Shown here: positions 34,402-43,241 of the stretch, piece after piece
How positions within the stretch are numbered: position 1 is the first letter of the stretch
Layout: every line of letters begins with the position of its first letter
Assembly: GCF_040239565.1 (NCBI RefSeq)
Contig: NZ_JBEHWS010000013.1
Coordinates: 1 to 64,000, forward strand
From: Fulvimarina sp040239565
GTDB taxonomy: Bacteria > Pseudomonadota > Alphaproteobacteria > Rhizobiales > Rhizobiaceae
Direction: 5' to 3'
Length of the DNA stretch: 64,000 bases
The notes under the pieces: generated by a model
Database searches by the model: none
Seen by the model: the letters and a program-made list of their open reading frames with translations, nothing else
What the model was told of the DNA's origin: nothing
Translations under genes and position numbers: made by a program

Positions 34402-35523
34402 ATGGCAATCGCAAAGAAACCGCCCTCCGAGCAGCTCTCCGCCGCCAAGGTCGGGACGTTGCCAAAGGTGCAGGCGGGGCTCTCTGATGCCGGCATCGCG
34501 GTCGCCAGTCCGACGCTGAAAGACGTGGCGAGGGCAGCCGGCGTATCCGTCGCGGCCGTCTCCAAGGCGCTGAACAATCGTGAAGGTGTCAGCGATCGCA
34601 GCCGCACGCTTGTCATGAAGGCCGCCGCAGAGCTTGGCTACCTGGACCGAAACATGAAAAAAGGGACTGCGGGCCTCACCTGCGCGTCTCTCGTCACGCT
34701 CGGCCCGATGGTCAGCAATGATGCATTTTATCAAGAAATCGTCGATGGAATCACGGGCGAGGCCGCCAAGATCGGCCTCTCCGTGGTTATCCAGATCTTG
34801 GACGAGACGAACGGACCGCACGAGGACACGATATCCGCGAAGGGGGCAGACGCTGTTATCTTGATGGGCGTCGACCGCCCCGCCTATCTCGACATGGTCG
34901 AGGCGAGCGGTCTGCCTGCCGTCATCGTCAACGGCATGGACCGCCGGATGCGCTTCCCAAGCGTCTCGCCCGACTACCACTTCGGCGGGTGGGCTGCGAC
35001 AAAGCATCTGATCGATCTGGGCCACAAGGATATCGTGCACTTGACCCATGTGTATCGTGAATCCTTGCGCCGACGACTCGAAGGATTTCACGATGCCATG
35101 ACCGAAGCCGGGCTGGCCTACGATCCAGATCGCCATTTTCTGGATCTCGGGTCCCCGGACATGATCGGACTGTCGGCCAAGCCAGTGATCGAGGCATATC
35201 TGAGGTCGCGAGAGACGTTGCCCAGCGCACTTTTCTGCATGTCGGATGCGGTGGCTTTGGCAGCCATACAGGCGATGCGTTCAATGGGACTGACCGCACC
35301 CGATGATATTTCCGTCGTCGGTTTCGACGGGCTGTCCATCGGCGCGCATTCATCGCCGAGCCTGACGACGATGCATGTCGACCGCCGCCGTCTCGGAGCA
35401 CTCGCCATCGGGGCACTCGTCGACCATGCCGAGGACCGGGAAGCACCAGTTGAACGCATCGGGCTGGGCGTTACCCTGCTCCCCCGTCAGTCTAGCGGCC
35501 CCGTGCCTGATGGCAGATCGTGA
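34402..35523 (+). CDS. LacI-family transcriptional regulator of the uronate operon
   Basis: A 373-residue regulator. The LacI helix-turn-helix TLKDVARAAGVSVAAVSKALNNREGVSDRSR begins only near residue 38, after an unusual leader rich in Lys, Pro and Ala; a start nearer the HTH is possible. The effector-binding domain follows, with VILMGVDRP, HFGGWAATKHLIDLGHKDI, PSALFCMSDAVALAAIQAMR and PDDISVVGFDG, as in sugar-binding LacI members. Divergent from the GH88-TRAP-DUF2264-kduID operon, it is expected to repress it until a uronate-derived ligand appears. Confidence 0.92.
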   Translation: MAIAKKPPSEQLSAAKVGTLPKVQAGLSDAGIAVASPTLKDVARAAGVSVAAVSKALNNREGVSDRSRTLVMKAAAELGYLDRNMKKGTAGLTCASLVTLGPMVSNDAFYQEIVDGITGEAAKIGLSVVIQILDETNGPHEDTISAKGADAVILMGVDRPAYLDMVEASGLPAVIVNGMDRRMRFPSVSPDYHFGGWAATKHLIDLGHKDIVHLTHVYRESLRRRLEGFHDAMTEAGLAYDPDRHFLDLGSPDMIGLSAKPVIEAYLRSRETLPSALFCMSDAVALAAIQAMRSMGLTAPDDISVVGFDGLSIGAHSSPSLTTMHVDRRRLGALAIGALVDHAEDREAPVERIGLGVTLLPRQSSGPVPDGRS

Positions 35524-35631
35524 CGTTGCGGACCGCGAAGGTATGCTTGCCCCCTTTTTGCAGCCTCAAGATAGTCGGGCTTGTCGGAACTTTGCGTCTG
35601 ACGGGCGAAAGCCCCGACTTAGCGGGAATTT

Positions 35632-35936
35632 TCAGGTTTTGTTAACTTTCTGAAGCCCGAAGCTCTGCGCGACGAAATCATTCTGGTTGTGGACCGCCCA
35701 CTCGCCGGGGAAGCCGAGGCCCTTTCTCAGCCGGAGCATGGCCTGAAACCCCTTGATGGATCGCCGGGTGGTGTTGAAGGAGCGGAACCCGCCGATCCGT
35801 GGCATCGCCTTCTTCACCCGGCAATGATCCCTCTCCATCCCCTGCAGGAGATGCTGTGTGACATAATGGACCGGTTCACACGGAAGAAAGTCGTCCTCAT
35901 GTGCGGAACGAATGGCGATCGAAACGGTGCCGCGTC
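35632..35936 (-). pseudogene. C-terminal fragment of an IS6-family transposase
   Basis: The minus strand reads SAHEDDFLPCEPVHYVTQ, then LLQGMERDHCRVKKAM, GGFRSFNTTRRSIKGFQAML and RLRKG. This is the end of an IS6/IS26-type DDE domain, where E-x-D-H-x-x-x-K-K holds the catalytic Glu and the DDE Lys/Arg, followed by GFRSFNTA...GF.AM...RKG. The helix-turn-helix and the two Asp motifs are missing, and the frame decays upstream of about 35936. This is a dead relic. It sits just after the LacI gene, at the right edge of the uronate island. Confidence 0.75.
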
Positions 35937-36258
35937 GTCCGTACCGATCGTCGCTGCGACCACTTCACCGCGGACGACACTGCTACGCCGAGCCGAGCCG
36001 CAGCCGACCGGCATGTCTCCCCAGCCATAATCGCCGTTACACCCGCTCGCGTAGATCATTGGAAAGAGGTGTTGTCATCAGATGCTGGTCTCCGCTCAGC
36101 CAGCATCTTGAAACACAAATCAAACCTCAGTCTCTTCGGTTCAGATCGGATGGACAACCTATTGAGAGACCATGTCTAGAGCGCCCTCGCGTCCAACCAG
36201 ACGCAAAAAGGACGCTCTGGTTTGGTCTCCGACGCTGGTCACCGCGCTGTTCGAACGG
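35937..36258. other. Relic-rich spacer between IS6 fragment and chemosensory operon
   Basis: About 320 bases with no supported gene. Near 36178-36225 an inverted repeat (GCGTC-N6-GACGC inside AGAGCG/CGCTCT arms) lies downstream of the last che-operon gene. It could help end that transcript, but its A-run lies on the wrong side for the minus strand, so this is weak. Confidence 0.35.
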
Positions 36259-38019
36259 TCAGAACAGGATGGAGTCGAGATCGTCCGCCGCCTTGGCTTC
36301 TTCAGTTGGCGCCGCATCGCCATGACCGCCCGTATCCGGCATGAAGGCCGAAAGGACGCAATCATGGATCTGACGCTCGGCCTCCATAGTGTAGGCGGCG
36401 CGCAGCCGGGCAAGCAGGTCCTCGTGCCGCGTCATGTCGTCCTCACCGAGGTTGCGCCCATCGGGCAATTGCGTGGCGAGATCGGTTTCGATCGCGCTCA
36501 GCTTCTCCGAGAGTCCTTGCAGACGATCGAGGACCGCGCCGGCATCGTGCGTCAGGCCCGCGATCCGCGTACCAAGGTTGCCAAGCACATTCCCGGCCCC
36601 CTGCAGCTTGCCATCGGCTGCCCTAAGGGATTTGAGGCTGCGCTCTGCATCCTCGACCAGCGTCGCCAGACTGCGTTCGGCGGACCGCTTCTGGATCTCC
36701 GCCATTTCATCGGCGATCGTGCCGAGTTCGGAAAGCGCCATTGCGACGGCTTTTGAACGCACGACCATCTCCGCCACCAGCTCGCGCATCTGCTGCGACA
36801 CCACGCCGAGCGCTTTGCCTGCCTCACCGAGCTTGGAGCAGGTGATGGCAGTGTTGAGACTGACCAGACGCATTTCGAATTCGAGCATCTGCATCTCGTT
36901 CGAGCAGGCGCCGAACGTTTCAAGTTCGCGGCGGAGCTGTTCGGCAAGGGCGACGACATGCCGGTGTTCGACCTCCGAGCGCGACAGTTCCGCAGCGGCC
37001 TGCTCGACGCCGACGGCAAGACGCTCGGCGCCGTTCGAGCCTTTCTTTCTGCCGCCTTCGAGTTCGGTGCTGAGCGTAGTGAAGGTCCGGTCGATCCCGC
37101 CCGAAAGAACGAGGATTGCCTCGCGCATGCTAGCGAATTCTTCGGCGAGCTTTTCGCGGGTGCTCCCGATCTGCGCAACCTGGAGACCGAGGACCGCCGA
37201 CCTTGCGGCCGGTTCCTCGGCAATCATAGCCAGAGCCGCCGAAACGTGTTCCAGGCGTTGGCGCGTATTGTCGCCGATCTGCATGGAGGCGACGATGCTC
37301 GAAGCTTCCTGGGCAAGGCTAGCCGTGGCGTCTGCCGCCGAGGTGCTCACCTGACCGGCCTTGTCACGTTCGGCGTCGGCGGCGACGATGTCCGCCTCGA
37401 TGCGCTGTTCAAGCCGTTGCGCCGCCTTTCGGAAATTCTCCTCGAAGCTCTGGTTGCGCTGCGTTGCATCCAACAGGACGGTGCGCAATTGCGTCTGTCC
37501 CGCCTGCAGACGATCGACCACGTTGGAGGCGCGCCGCGACAGCTCGAGGACGTCGTCGGTGAAGACGGTGAGGTCCGAATTGCCCTCCTTGCGCATCCCG
37601 GCCGCGATGACCCGCGCATTGACGGCGATCGCCGCGATCATCGAAACGGTCTGCCGCAGATCGTCGATCTGCGGCGCGGCCGCCGTGACCGTCCGGGTCA
37701 GACTCTGGGTCAGGCCACGCTCCTGCTGCAGACGCGCGATCAGATGGGCGCACTCGCCAACGAGCGCACGGATCGCGTCGTTCGCGGAAGCGAGTTCCGG
37801 GCTGTTGTGGGCTTCGGTCACAGCCGCAAAGGCGCTCTGCATGTCGCCGAGAAGGCCGGCACAGCCGATGAGGCGTTCGCCGATCGCGGTGAAGATCTTC
37901 TCGATCCCGCCGATCGTCGCGTTCAACTCATCCCGATAGCCGTCGAGGTTCGAAGCGCTAGAAATCTGCGGAGCCTCGTCGAGTTCATCGAACGCGGTGA
38001 ATTGGGCGAGCGCGCTCAC
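36259..38019 (-). CDS. Soluble MCP-like coiled-coil protein in the chemosensory operon
   Basis: A 586-residue cytoplasmic protein, almost all helical, with no membrane segment. A stretch around residues 400-430 (MRLVSLNTAITCSKLGEAGKALGVVSQQMRELV) resembles the hairpin tip of methyl-accepting proteins (LLALNAAIEAARAGE...FAVVA.EVR.LA), but key tip residues are changed. The C-terminus is acidic and ends DDLDSILF. It begins at a GTG overlapping the cheB stop (GTGA). I infer a cytoplasmic receptor-like or adaptor protein feeding the CheA of this operon. It is the last gene of the nine. Confidence 0.7.
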   Translation of the reverse strand: MSALAQFTAFDELDEAPQISSASNLDGYRDELNATIGGIEKIFTAIGERLIGCAGLLGDMQSAFAAVTEAHNSPELASANDAIRALVGECAHLIARLQQERGLTQSLTRTVTAAAPQIDDLRQTVSMIAAIAVNARVIAAGMRKEGNSDLTVFTDDVLELSRRASNVVDRLQAGQTQLRTVLLDATQRNQSFEENFRKAAQRLEQRIEADIVAADAERDKAGQVSTSAADATASLAQEASSIVASMQIGDNTRQRLEHVSAALAMIAEEPAARSAVLGLQVAQIGSTREKLAEEFASMREAILVLSGGIDRTFTTLSTELEGGRKKGSNGAERLAVGVEQAAAELSRSEVEHRHVVALAEQLRRELETFGACSNEMQMLEFEMRLVSLNTAITCSKLGEAGKALGVVSQQMRELVAEMVVRSKAVAMALSELGTIADEMAEIQKRSAERSLATLVEDAERSLKSLRAADGKLQGAGNVLGNLGTRIAGLTHDAGAVLDRLQGLSEKLSAIETDLATQLPDGRNLGEDDMTRHEDLLARLRAAYTMEAERQIHDCVLSAFMPDTGGHGDAAPTEEAKAADDLDSILF

Positions 38020-39161
38020 GAGGCCATCCGCTTGCCTTTGGAGGCCGTCGTGGCATAGCGACCGATCTCCTCCGCCACCTTGTTGAGCGGCAGTACCCTT
38101 TGCGCCGCCTTGAGTTCGATTGCCTCGCGCGGCATGCCAAAGACGACGCTCGTCTCTTCGTCCTGGGCGACGGTATGAGACCCCATCATTTTCATCTCCA
38201 GAAGACCGCGGGCGCCATCGTCGCCCATGCCGGTGAGGAGAACGCCCATGGCATTGGCTCCGGCGCTCTGTGCCGCCGAGCGAAAGAGTACGTCGACGGA
38301 CGGGCGATGGCGACAGACATAGGCTCCGCCCTGGACGGCAGCGGTGTAGCGCGCCCCGGATCGTCGCAGAAGCATGTGATGATTGCCCGGAGCGATCAGC
38401 ACCCGGCCCGGCATCACGAGATCCCCGTCCGCCGCTTCCTTCACGGCGACGGCACAGATTCCATCGAGCCTGCGGGCAAAGGCCGCGGTAAAACCTTCCG
38501 GCATATGCTGGACGATCATGATTGCAGGCGTCTCCGCGGGCAGCTTCGTCAGGACGGCGGCCAGCGCCTCCGTACCGCCGGTGGAAGCGCCGATGCACAC
38601 AATCGGCTCGGTCTGGGGAATCGAGCGCCTGAGCGAAGCGGCGCGGGTTTCCGAAATCGCAGGAATGACGGCATCGGCGAACTGCTTCGCCTCGATGACC
38701 GGCTTTACGTTGAGACGCGGTCCACGGCGCAGCCGGGCGTGAGCCGCGGCCTTGGCAACGTCGCAGATCAGCATGCGCGATTCGTTGAGGAACTGCGCCG
38801 TGTCCACTCTCGGCTTGGTAATGACGTCGACAGCGCCAGCGGCGAGCGCCTCCATCATTACGTCGGACTTTTCGTTCGCAAGACTGGAACAGATAACCAC
38901 CGGAATCGGACGCTGGGCCATGATCTTCTTCAGGAAGGTCAACCCGTCCATGCGCGGCATCTCGATATCGAGGAACAGGACGTCCGGGACTTCACGTCGG
39001 ATCTTCTCGGCGGCGAGATAGGCGTCGGCCGCCGTTCCCATGACCTCGATCTGCGGATCATCGGAAAGGATCGTGCTCAGCGTGGTTCGCACGGAAGCTG
39101 AGTCGTCGACGATCAGGGTTCGAATTTTGCTCGCCTTTTCCGGGGCGCGGTCTTGAGTCAT
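38016..39161 (-). CDS. cheB: Chemotaxis response regulator protein-glutamate methylesterase CheB
   Basis: A 381-residue protein: N-terminal receiver domain (acidic pair D19/D20, phospho-acceptor D65 in FLDIEMP, K117) and C-terminal methylesterase domain (catalytic Ser193 in GASTGGTEA, His219 in QHMP, Asp in GMGDDGA). It removes methyl groups from receptor glutamates to reset sensitivity once phosphorylated by CheA. It overlaps the following MCP-like gene by four bases and starts just after cheR. Confidence 0.97.
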   Translation of the reverse strand: MTQDRAPEKASKIRTLIVDDSASVRTTLSTILSDDPQIEVMGTAADAYLAAEKIRREVPDVLFLDIEMPRMDGLTFLKKIMAQRPIPVVICSSLANEKSDVMMEALAAGAVDVITKPRVDTAQFLNESRMLICDVAKAAAHARLRRGPRLNVKPVIEAKQFADAVIPAISETRAASLRRSIPQTEPIVCIGASTGGTEALAAVLTKLPAETPAIMIVQHMPEGFTAAFARRLDGICAVAVKEAADGDLVMPGRVLIAPGNHHMLLRRSGARYTAAVQGGAYVCRHRPSVDVLFRSAAQSAGANAMGVLLTGMGDDGARGLLEMKMMGSHTVAQDEETSVVFGMPREAIELKAAQRVLPLNKVAEEIGRYATTASKGKRMAS

Positions 39162-39167
39162 GTCGCT

Positions 39168-40058
39168 CTAGCCCTTCTGAAAGGTGGTTGGCCCGACCTG
39201 GCGGATGTTCTCTTCACGCACCACCATCGATTCGGAGTGCCCCACCACCAGGAACCCACCCGGTCGGAGATGGCCGACCAGCCGGGCGATCACCGCCTCC
39301 TGGTCAGACTTTTCGAAATAGATCAGAACGTTGCGCAGGAAGATCACGTCGACGTCGCGGTCGTAGGGGTAGCGCGCGTCCATCAGGTTCATGCGCTCGA
39401 AACGCACCTGCCGACGAAGCTCCGGCACGATCCGGACCTCGCCGCAGAACTCCTGGGCGTCGGCTGCCATGACGTATCGCTGCCGCTTGTCCTGCGGCAC
39501 CGGCTCCATCGCCTCGACCGGATAGATGGCGCGGCGCGCCTGCTGAAGGACGACGGTCGAGATGTCGGTTCCGAGAATGGCGTAGCGAAAGTCGCGGCGT
39601 TTGCGGACGATATCCTCAAGCACCATCGCGATCGACCAGGCCTCTGCGCCGTTCGAGCTCGCCGCGCTCCACACCTTGAGCGTTCGCCCGCGCCCGCTGC
39701 GCTCCAGAAGCTCGCCCACCATGCGGTTTTCGAGAAAGTGCAGATGGTCGGGCTCGCGGAAGAAGTCGGTCTTGTTCGTCGTGACCATGTCGATGACATG
39801 GATCATCTCGCTCTCGAGCCCGTTCTGGTCGAACAGATACCGGCAATAGGCATTGAGATTAGGCAGATTGCAGGCCCGCATCCGCTTGCGCAGCCGGCCC
39901 TCGATCATCATCCGTTTCGTGGGCGGCAGCTTGATGCCGGTCTGGTTGGTGACGAGGCTGGCGAGCCGCTCGAAATCTGCCCCGGCAATCTCGTCGGGCA
40001 TGGGTAGCAGGCCGATGGCCTCATGCGATCGGGCGATCGCGGCCCGTTGAATATTCAT
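39168..40058 (-). CDS. cheR: Chemotaxis protein-glutamate O-methyltransferase CheR
   Basis: A 296-residue SAM-dependent receptor methyltransferase. The N-terminal helical CheR_N domain (GIKLPPTKRMMIEGRLRKRM) leads into TTNKTDFFREPDH, the SAM motif VWSAASSNGAEAWSIAM (the first G of the usual CSSGEEPYS-type loop is changed), DISTVVLQQAR and DVIFLRNVLIYF, all typical of CheR. Located between cheW and cheB. The MCP of this operon lacks a C-terminal NWETF-type pentapeptide, so CheR must recognise it without that tether. Confidence 0.96.
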   Translation of the reverse strand: MNIQRAAIARSHEAIGLLPMPDEIAGADFERLASLVTNQTGIKLPPTKRMMIEGRLRKRMRACNLPNLNAYCRYLFDQNGLESEMIHVIDMVTTNKTDFFREPDHLHFLENRMVGELLERSGRGRTLKVWSAASSNGAEAWSIAMVLEDIVRKRRDFRYAILGTDISTVVLQQARRAIYPVEAMEPVPQDKRQRYVMAADAQEFCGEVRIVPELRRQVRFERMNLMDARYPYDRDVDVIFLRNVLIYFEKSDQEAVIARLVGHLRPGGFLVVGHSESMVVREENIRQVGPTTFQKG

Positions 40059-40094
40059 TCAGAACTCCTTCGGCGAAAAAGCGCCGATCGCGGG

Positions 40095-40559
40095 TCAGGC
40101 CACGGACTTAACCACCTCGACGTCGACCGCCGAGAACAGATGATCGAGGTCGAAGACCGTGACGAAGCTGCCGTTGCGCCGGCCGATGCCGGCGACACAT
40201 TCGGCGCGCCAGCGGGTGCCGATCTCCGCCGGCGGCTCTAGGGGGCCGTCGAGTTCGGCGACTTCGAAGACCCGATCGGCCCGCAACGCCACCACCCGCA
40301 TCACATCTTCAAAGACGGCGTCCAGAACGATGATGCGGGTATCGAGTGTGTCTTCGGCCGCCGGCAGGGAAAGACGCAGACGCAGATCGACAACGGCGAT
40401 GCCCCGCCCGCGAACGTCGATCATGCCGAGGAAATCGGCGGGGGCATGCGGCATCCTCGAGAGCGGCTGCGGTTCAAGGATCGCCTGCACCCGGGTCACC
40501 GGAACCGCGAACAAAGAGTCGGCGACACCCAGGGTCACATATTGCGTCTTTTCGGCCAT
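40095..40559 (-). CDS. cheW: CheW-like coupling protein (second copy)
   Basis: A 154-residue CheW domain protein linking receptors to CheA. Signature elements: YVTLGVADSLFAVPVTRVQAIL, PHAPADFLGMIDVRGRGIAVVDLRLRL and GIGRRNGSFVTVFDLDHLF. Start: ATG at 40559; two ATGs five and four codons upstream are in frame and cannot be excluded. It follows the mcp gene after about 70 bases and precedes cheR. Confidence 0.93.
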   Translation of the reverse strand: MAEKTQYVTLGVADSLFAVPVTRVQAILEPQPLSRMPHAPADFLGMIDVRGRGIAVVDLRLRLSLPAAEDTLDTRIIVLDAVFEDVMRVVALRADRVFEVAELDGPLEPPAEIGTRWRAECVAGIGRRNGSFVTVFDLDHLFSAVDVEVVKSVA

Positions 40560-40629
40560 CGTGGATCTCATCATGGCGGTGTTGGCATGCCTCCCGGCCG
40601 ATAAGCCGGGAGGCGGGACGGGCTTGCCT

Positions 40630-42744
40630 TCAGGCGGCCCGGCCGTTTCGCACGAAGCGGCTGTCCAGATCGTCGTCATCGCCGTCCATCTGGAGATCGA
40701 AGCCGCCGCCGCGGGCGGACGCCTGCGGCTTGGAGAAGCCGGGTGCGGCGACGCGGATGGCATTATGCATCTCGGCCACCGCGCGACCGGTCGACTCCTT
40801 GCCCTGACCAGCCTGCCGCGGCTGCGTCTGGAGCGCCGCCTCGACCTGCACCGAGCCATCGACACGGAAATAGGCGATCGCCTGTTGCAGCTGATTGGCC
40901 TGGCTTTCCAGTTCCTCGGAGGTCGAGGCCAGCTCTTCGGCGGCAGAGGTGTTCTGCTGCGTCACCTTGTCGAGCTGCTGGATCGCCACGTTGATCTGGG
41001 CGGAACCGGCGTTCTGCTCACGGCTGGCATTGGAGATTTCAGCCACCAGTTCGGCCGTGCGCTGAATGTCCGGAACCAGCCTGGTCAACATCTCGCCCGC
41101 CTGCTGGGAGGCCTTGACGGTGTCGCCGGACAAGCCGGAAATCTGCTGAGCCGCCGCCTGGCTGCGCTCGGCAAGCTTGCGAACCTCCGAGGCAACCACC
41201 GCGAAGCCGCGACCGTGTTCGCCCGCCCGGGCGGCCTCGACAGCCGCGTTGAGCGCGAGAAGATCGGTCTGGCGCGCGATTTCCTGAACGATCAGGATCT
41301 TCTCGGCGATCGTCTCCATCGCCTTGACGGCCTTGTCGACGGCTTCGCCGCTCGCCTGGGCATCCTTGGCGGACTGGCGTGCGATGGTTTCCGTCTGAGA
41401 AGCGTTTTCGGCATTCTGCTTGATGTTGGAAGCCATCTCTTCCATCGAGGAGGAAGCCTCCTCGGTGGACGACGCCTGTTCCGTCGCGCCCTGGCTGAGC
41501 TGCTCGGCTGCCGAGGACATCTCCTGGCTTCCCGTCGAGACGTTGCGGGCGGCGCTGGTTACCTCGCCGACGACGCTCCTCAACTTGGCGACCATCTGGT
41601 TGAGGGCATCGACGAGATCCTTGATCTCGTCATTGGAGCGGACCTTGGCCGTAGCGTTGAGATCCCCATCCGCCACCGAGCGAGCCAGACCGACGGCACT
41701 CGACAGGGCGCGGCTGATACTGAGGATGATCCAGGTCGCGGCCACTGCGGCAATCAGCGTCGTGCCTATCATCAAAGCGATCAGAAGATTGCGGGAGAAG
41801 CTGTAAAGCTCGCCGGCGGCTTGATCCGAGGCGGCCCTCTGCGTCTCGTTCAGATCGATGATCGCATTGAGGGCGTCCACTGCTTCCTGGCGCGCCGTGG
41901 CAGCGGCGCCATTGGCCAGTTCGTAGGCGTAAAAATCACCGTTCTCGAGGGCGAAACCCCGAGCCTCATTCACTTTCGCAAGCCATTTGTCGAGATCCGT
42001 CCTGAAGGTCGCGAAGGTCTCGGACTCGCCAGCCGGCATCTGCGGCGCCACGACATCGGTTTTCTGGCGGAGTTCGGCGATCAGGCCATCGAGACGCCCC
42101 AGATACTGCTTCTGCAGTTCCAGATTGTCCATCGTCAGCAATGTGTTGCGCAGTTCGACGGAGATCCGGTTGGCGGTCGTCTCGATCAGGGCCAATTTCT
42201 CCAGGGTGTCGCTGCGTCGCGGATTGCCACCAATCGAGGAGGCGCGCACCTTGTCGACGATCTCGCCGTGGGACGCGAGAACAGCCGTGGCGAGATTGCC
42301 CGCATCTTCCACCGCTTTGCGGGCTTCGGAGCTCGAATTCTTGTCGGCGAGGGCACGAACCTTTCTGTGCTCCTCCATGAAGCCATTCCAGGCAGCAATG
42401 AAGGCATCGACGCGAGGCTTGCCGAATTCTTCGCTAGAAAGCTCACGGAGCCGCGCGATCCGGTCGCGCATTGCCGCTTCCTCGGTTTCGATGCGATTAC
42501 CGAAGAATTCAAGCTTGTCGGGCGTTTCGGCGAGGATGTAGTTCTTCTCGTCCCGGGCAATGCGGAGCGAGTGGGCGTTGATCGTGGCCGCGAGATCGGT
42601 GCGGACCGTACTGCCATTGACGATCTCGTCGATCGAATTTTCGATCTTGCCAAGATTCTCGATGGCAATGAACATACTGATGCCGGACAGCGCCACGATG
42701 ACCGCGAAGGTCGCCCCCAGCTTTGCCTTTAATGTGAGTCTCAC
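40630..42744 (-). CDS. mcp: Methyl-accepting chemotaxis protein with large periplasmic sensor
   Basis: A 704-residue transmembrane receptor. TM1 is near residues 8-30, a helical periplasmic sensor spans about 31-310, TM2 (LLIALMIGTTLIAAVAATWII) is followed by a HAMP domain and then the signalling domain with the hairpin tip VQEIARQTDLLALNAAVEAARAGEHGRGFAVVA. The C-terminus is acidic with no NWETF pentapeptide. It starts at a GTG overlapping the first cheW (GTGA) with AAAGGA upstream. The ligand is unknown; the sensor resembles helical-bundle types. Confidence 0.95.
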   Translation of the reverse strand: MRLTLKAKLGATFAVIVALSGISMFIAIENLGKIENSIDEIVNGSTVRTDLAATINAHSLRIARDEKNYILAETPDKLEFFGNRIETEEAAMRDRIARLRELSSEEFGKPRVDAFIAAWNGFMEEHRKVRALADKNSSSEARKAVEDAGNLATAVLASHGEIVDKVRASSIGGNPRRSDTLEKLALIETTANRISVELRNTLLTMDNLELQKQYLGRLDGLIAELRQKTDVVAPQMPAGESETFATFRTDLDKWLAKVNEARGFALENGDFYAYELANGAAATARQEAVDALNAIIDLNETQRAASDQAAGELYSFSRNLLIALMIGTTLIAAVAATWIILSISRALSSAVGLARSVADGDLNATAKVRSNDEIKDLVDALNQMVAKLRSVVGEVTSAARNVSTGSQEMSSAAEQLSQGATEQASSTEEASSSMEEMASNIKQNAENASQTETIARQSAKDAQASGEAVDKAVKAMETIAEKILIVQEIARQTDLLALNAAVEAARAGEHGRGFAVVASEVRKLAERSQAAAQQISGLSGDTVKASQQAGEMLTRLVPDIQRTAELVAEISNASREQNAGSAQINVAIQQLDKVTQQNTSAAEELASTSEELESQANQLQQAIAYFRVDGSVQVEAALQTQPRQAGQGKESTGRAVAEMHNAIRVAAPGFSKPQASARGGGFDLQMDGDDDDLDSRFVRNGRAA

Positions 42745-43241
42745 CGTTCTGTCCTTTCATTTGCTGCCAGGTAGGGGTTTTGGCCCCCTTCAGCCTTGAA
42801 GATTCGATTCATGTCGGGGATGATGACGAAGTCCTCGTCGCGTCGGCCGATGCCGCGGACGAATTCGGCCGGCCAGCGCATGCCGACTTTCGGCGCGTCC
42901 TCGATCGATGCCGCGGCGATGTCGGTCACATCGTAAACCTTGTCGGCCAGGATGCCGGCGACCAGCGGCTCGTCGTCCAATTCGATCTCTATGACGACGA
43001 TACGCGTGTCCGGCGTCTGCGGCGGGCGATCCATCGCGAAGCTCACCCGCAAATCGACGAGGGGCACGACGCTCCCGCGAACGTTGATCAGCCCGCCGAC
43101 GAACGCACCGGCATTGGGGACCCGGGTGATCGGCACCGGATCCAGAATTTCGCGCACCTGTGTCGCCTCGAGCGCGACGATCTCGTCGTGAAGCCGGATG
43201 GTAAGGGCGTGCATGCCCTTCGTCTTCTGATCATCGCTCAT
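42741..43241 (-). CDS. cheW: CheW-like coupling protein (first copy)
   Basis: A 166-residue CheW domain protein. Seen: ALTIRLHDEIVALEATQVREIL, GAFVGGLINVRGSVVPLVDLRVSF, then GIGRRDEDFVIIPDMNRIF. It overlaps cheA upstream (ATGA) and mcp downstream (GTGA). Having two CheW proteins in one operon on either side of the receptor gene fits separate coupling for two receptor types: the transmembrane MCP and the soluble MCP-like protein. That pairing is inference. Confidence 0.94.
   Translation of the reverse strand: MSDDQKTKGMHALTIRLHDEIVALEATQVREILDPVPITRVPNAGAFVGGLINVRGSVVPLVDLRVSFAMDRPPQTPDTRIVVIEIELDDEPLVAGILADKVYDVTDIAAASIEDAPKVGMRWPAEFVRGIGRRDEDFVIIPDMNRIFKAEGGQNPYLAANERTER

Noticed and set aside
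40159..42732. 857-residue plus-strand frame opposite mcp
   Set aside because: Antisense shadow of the MCP gene; Arg/Gly/Leu-rich without motifs.
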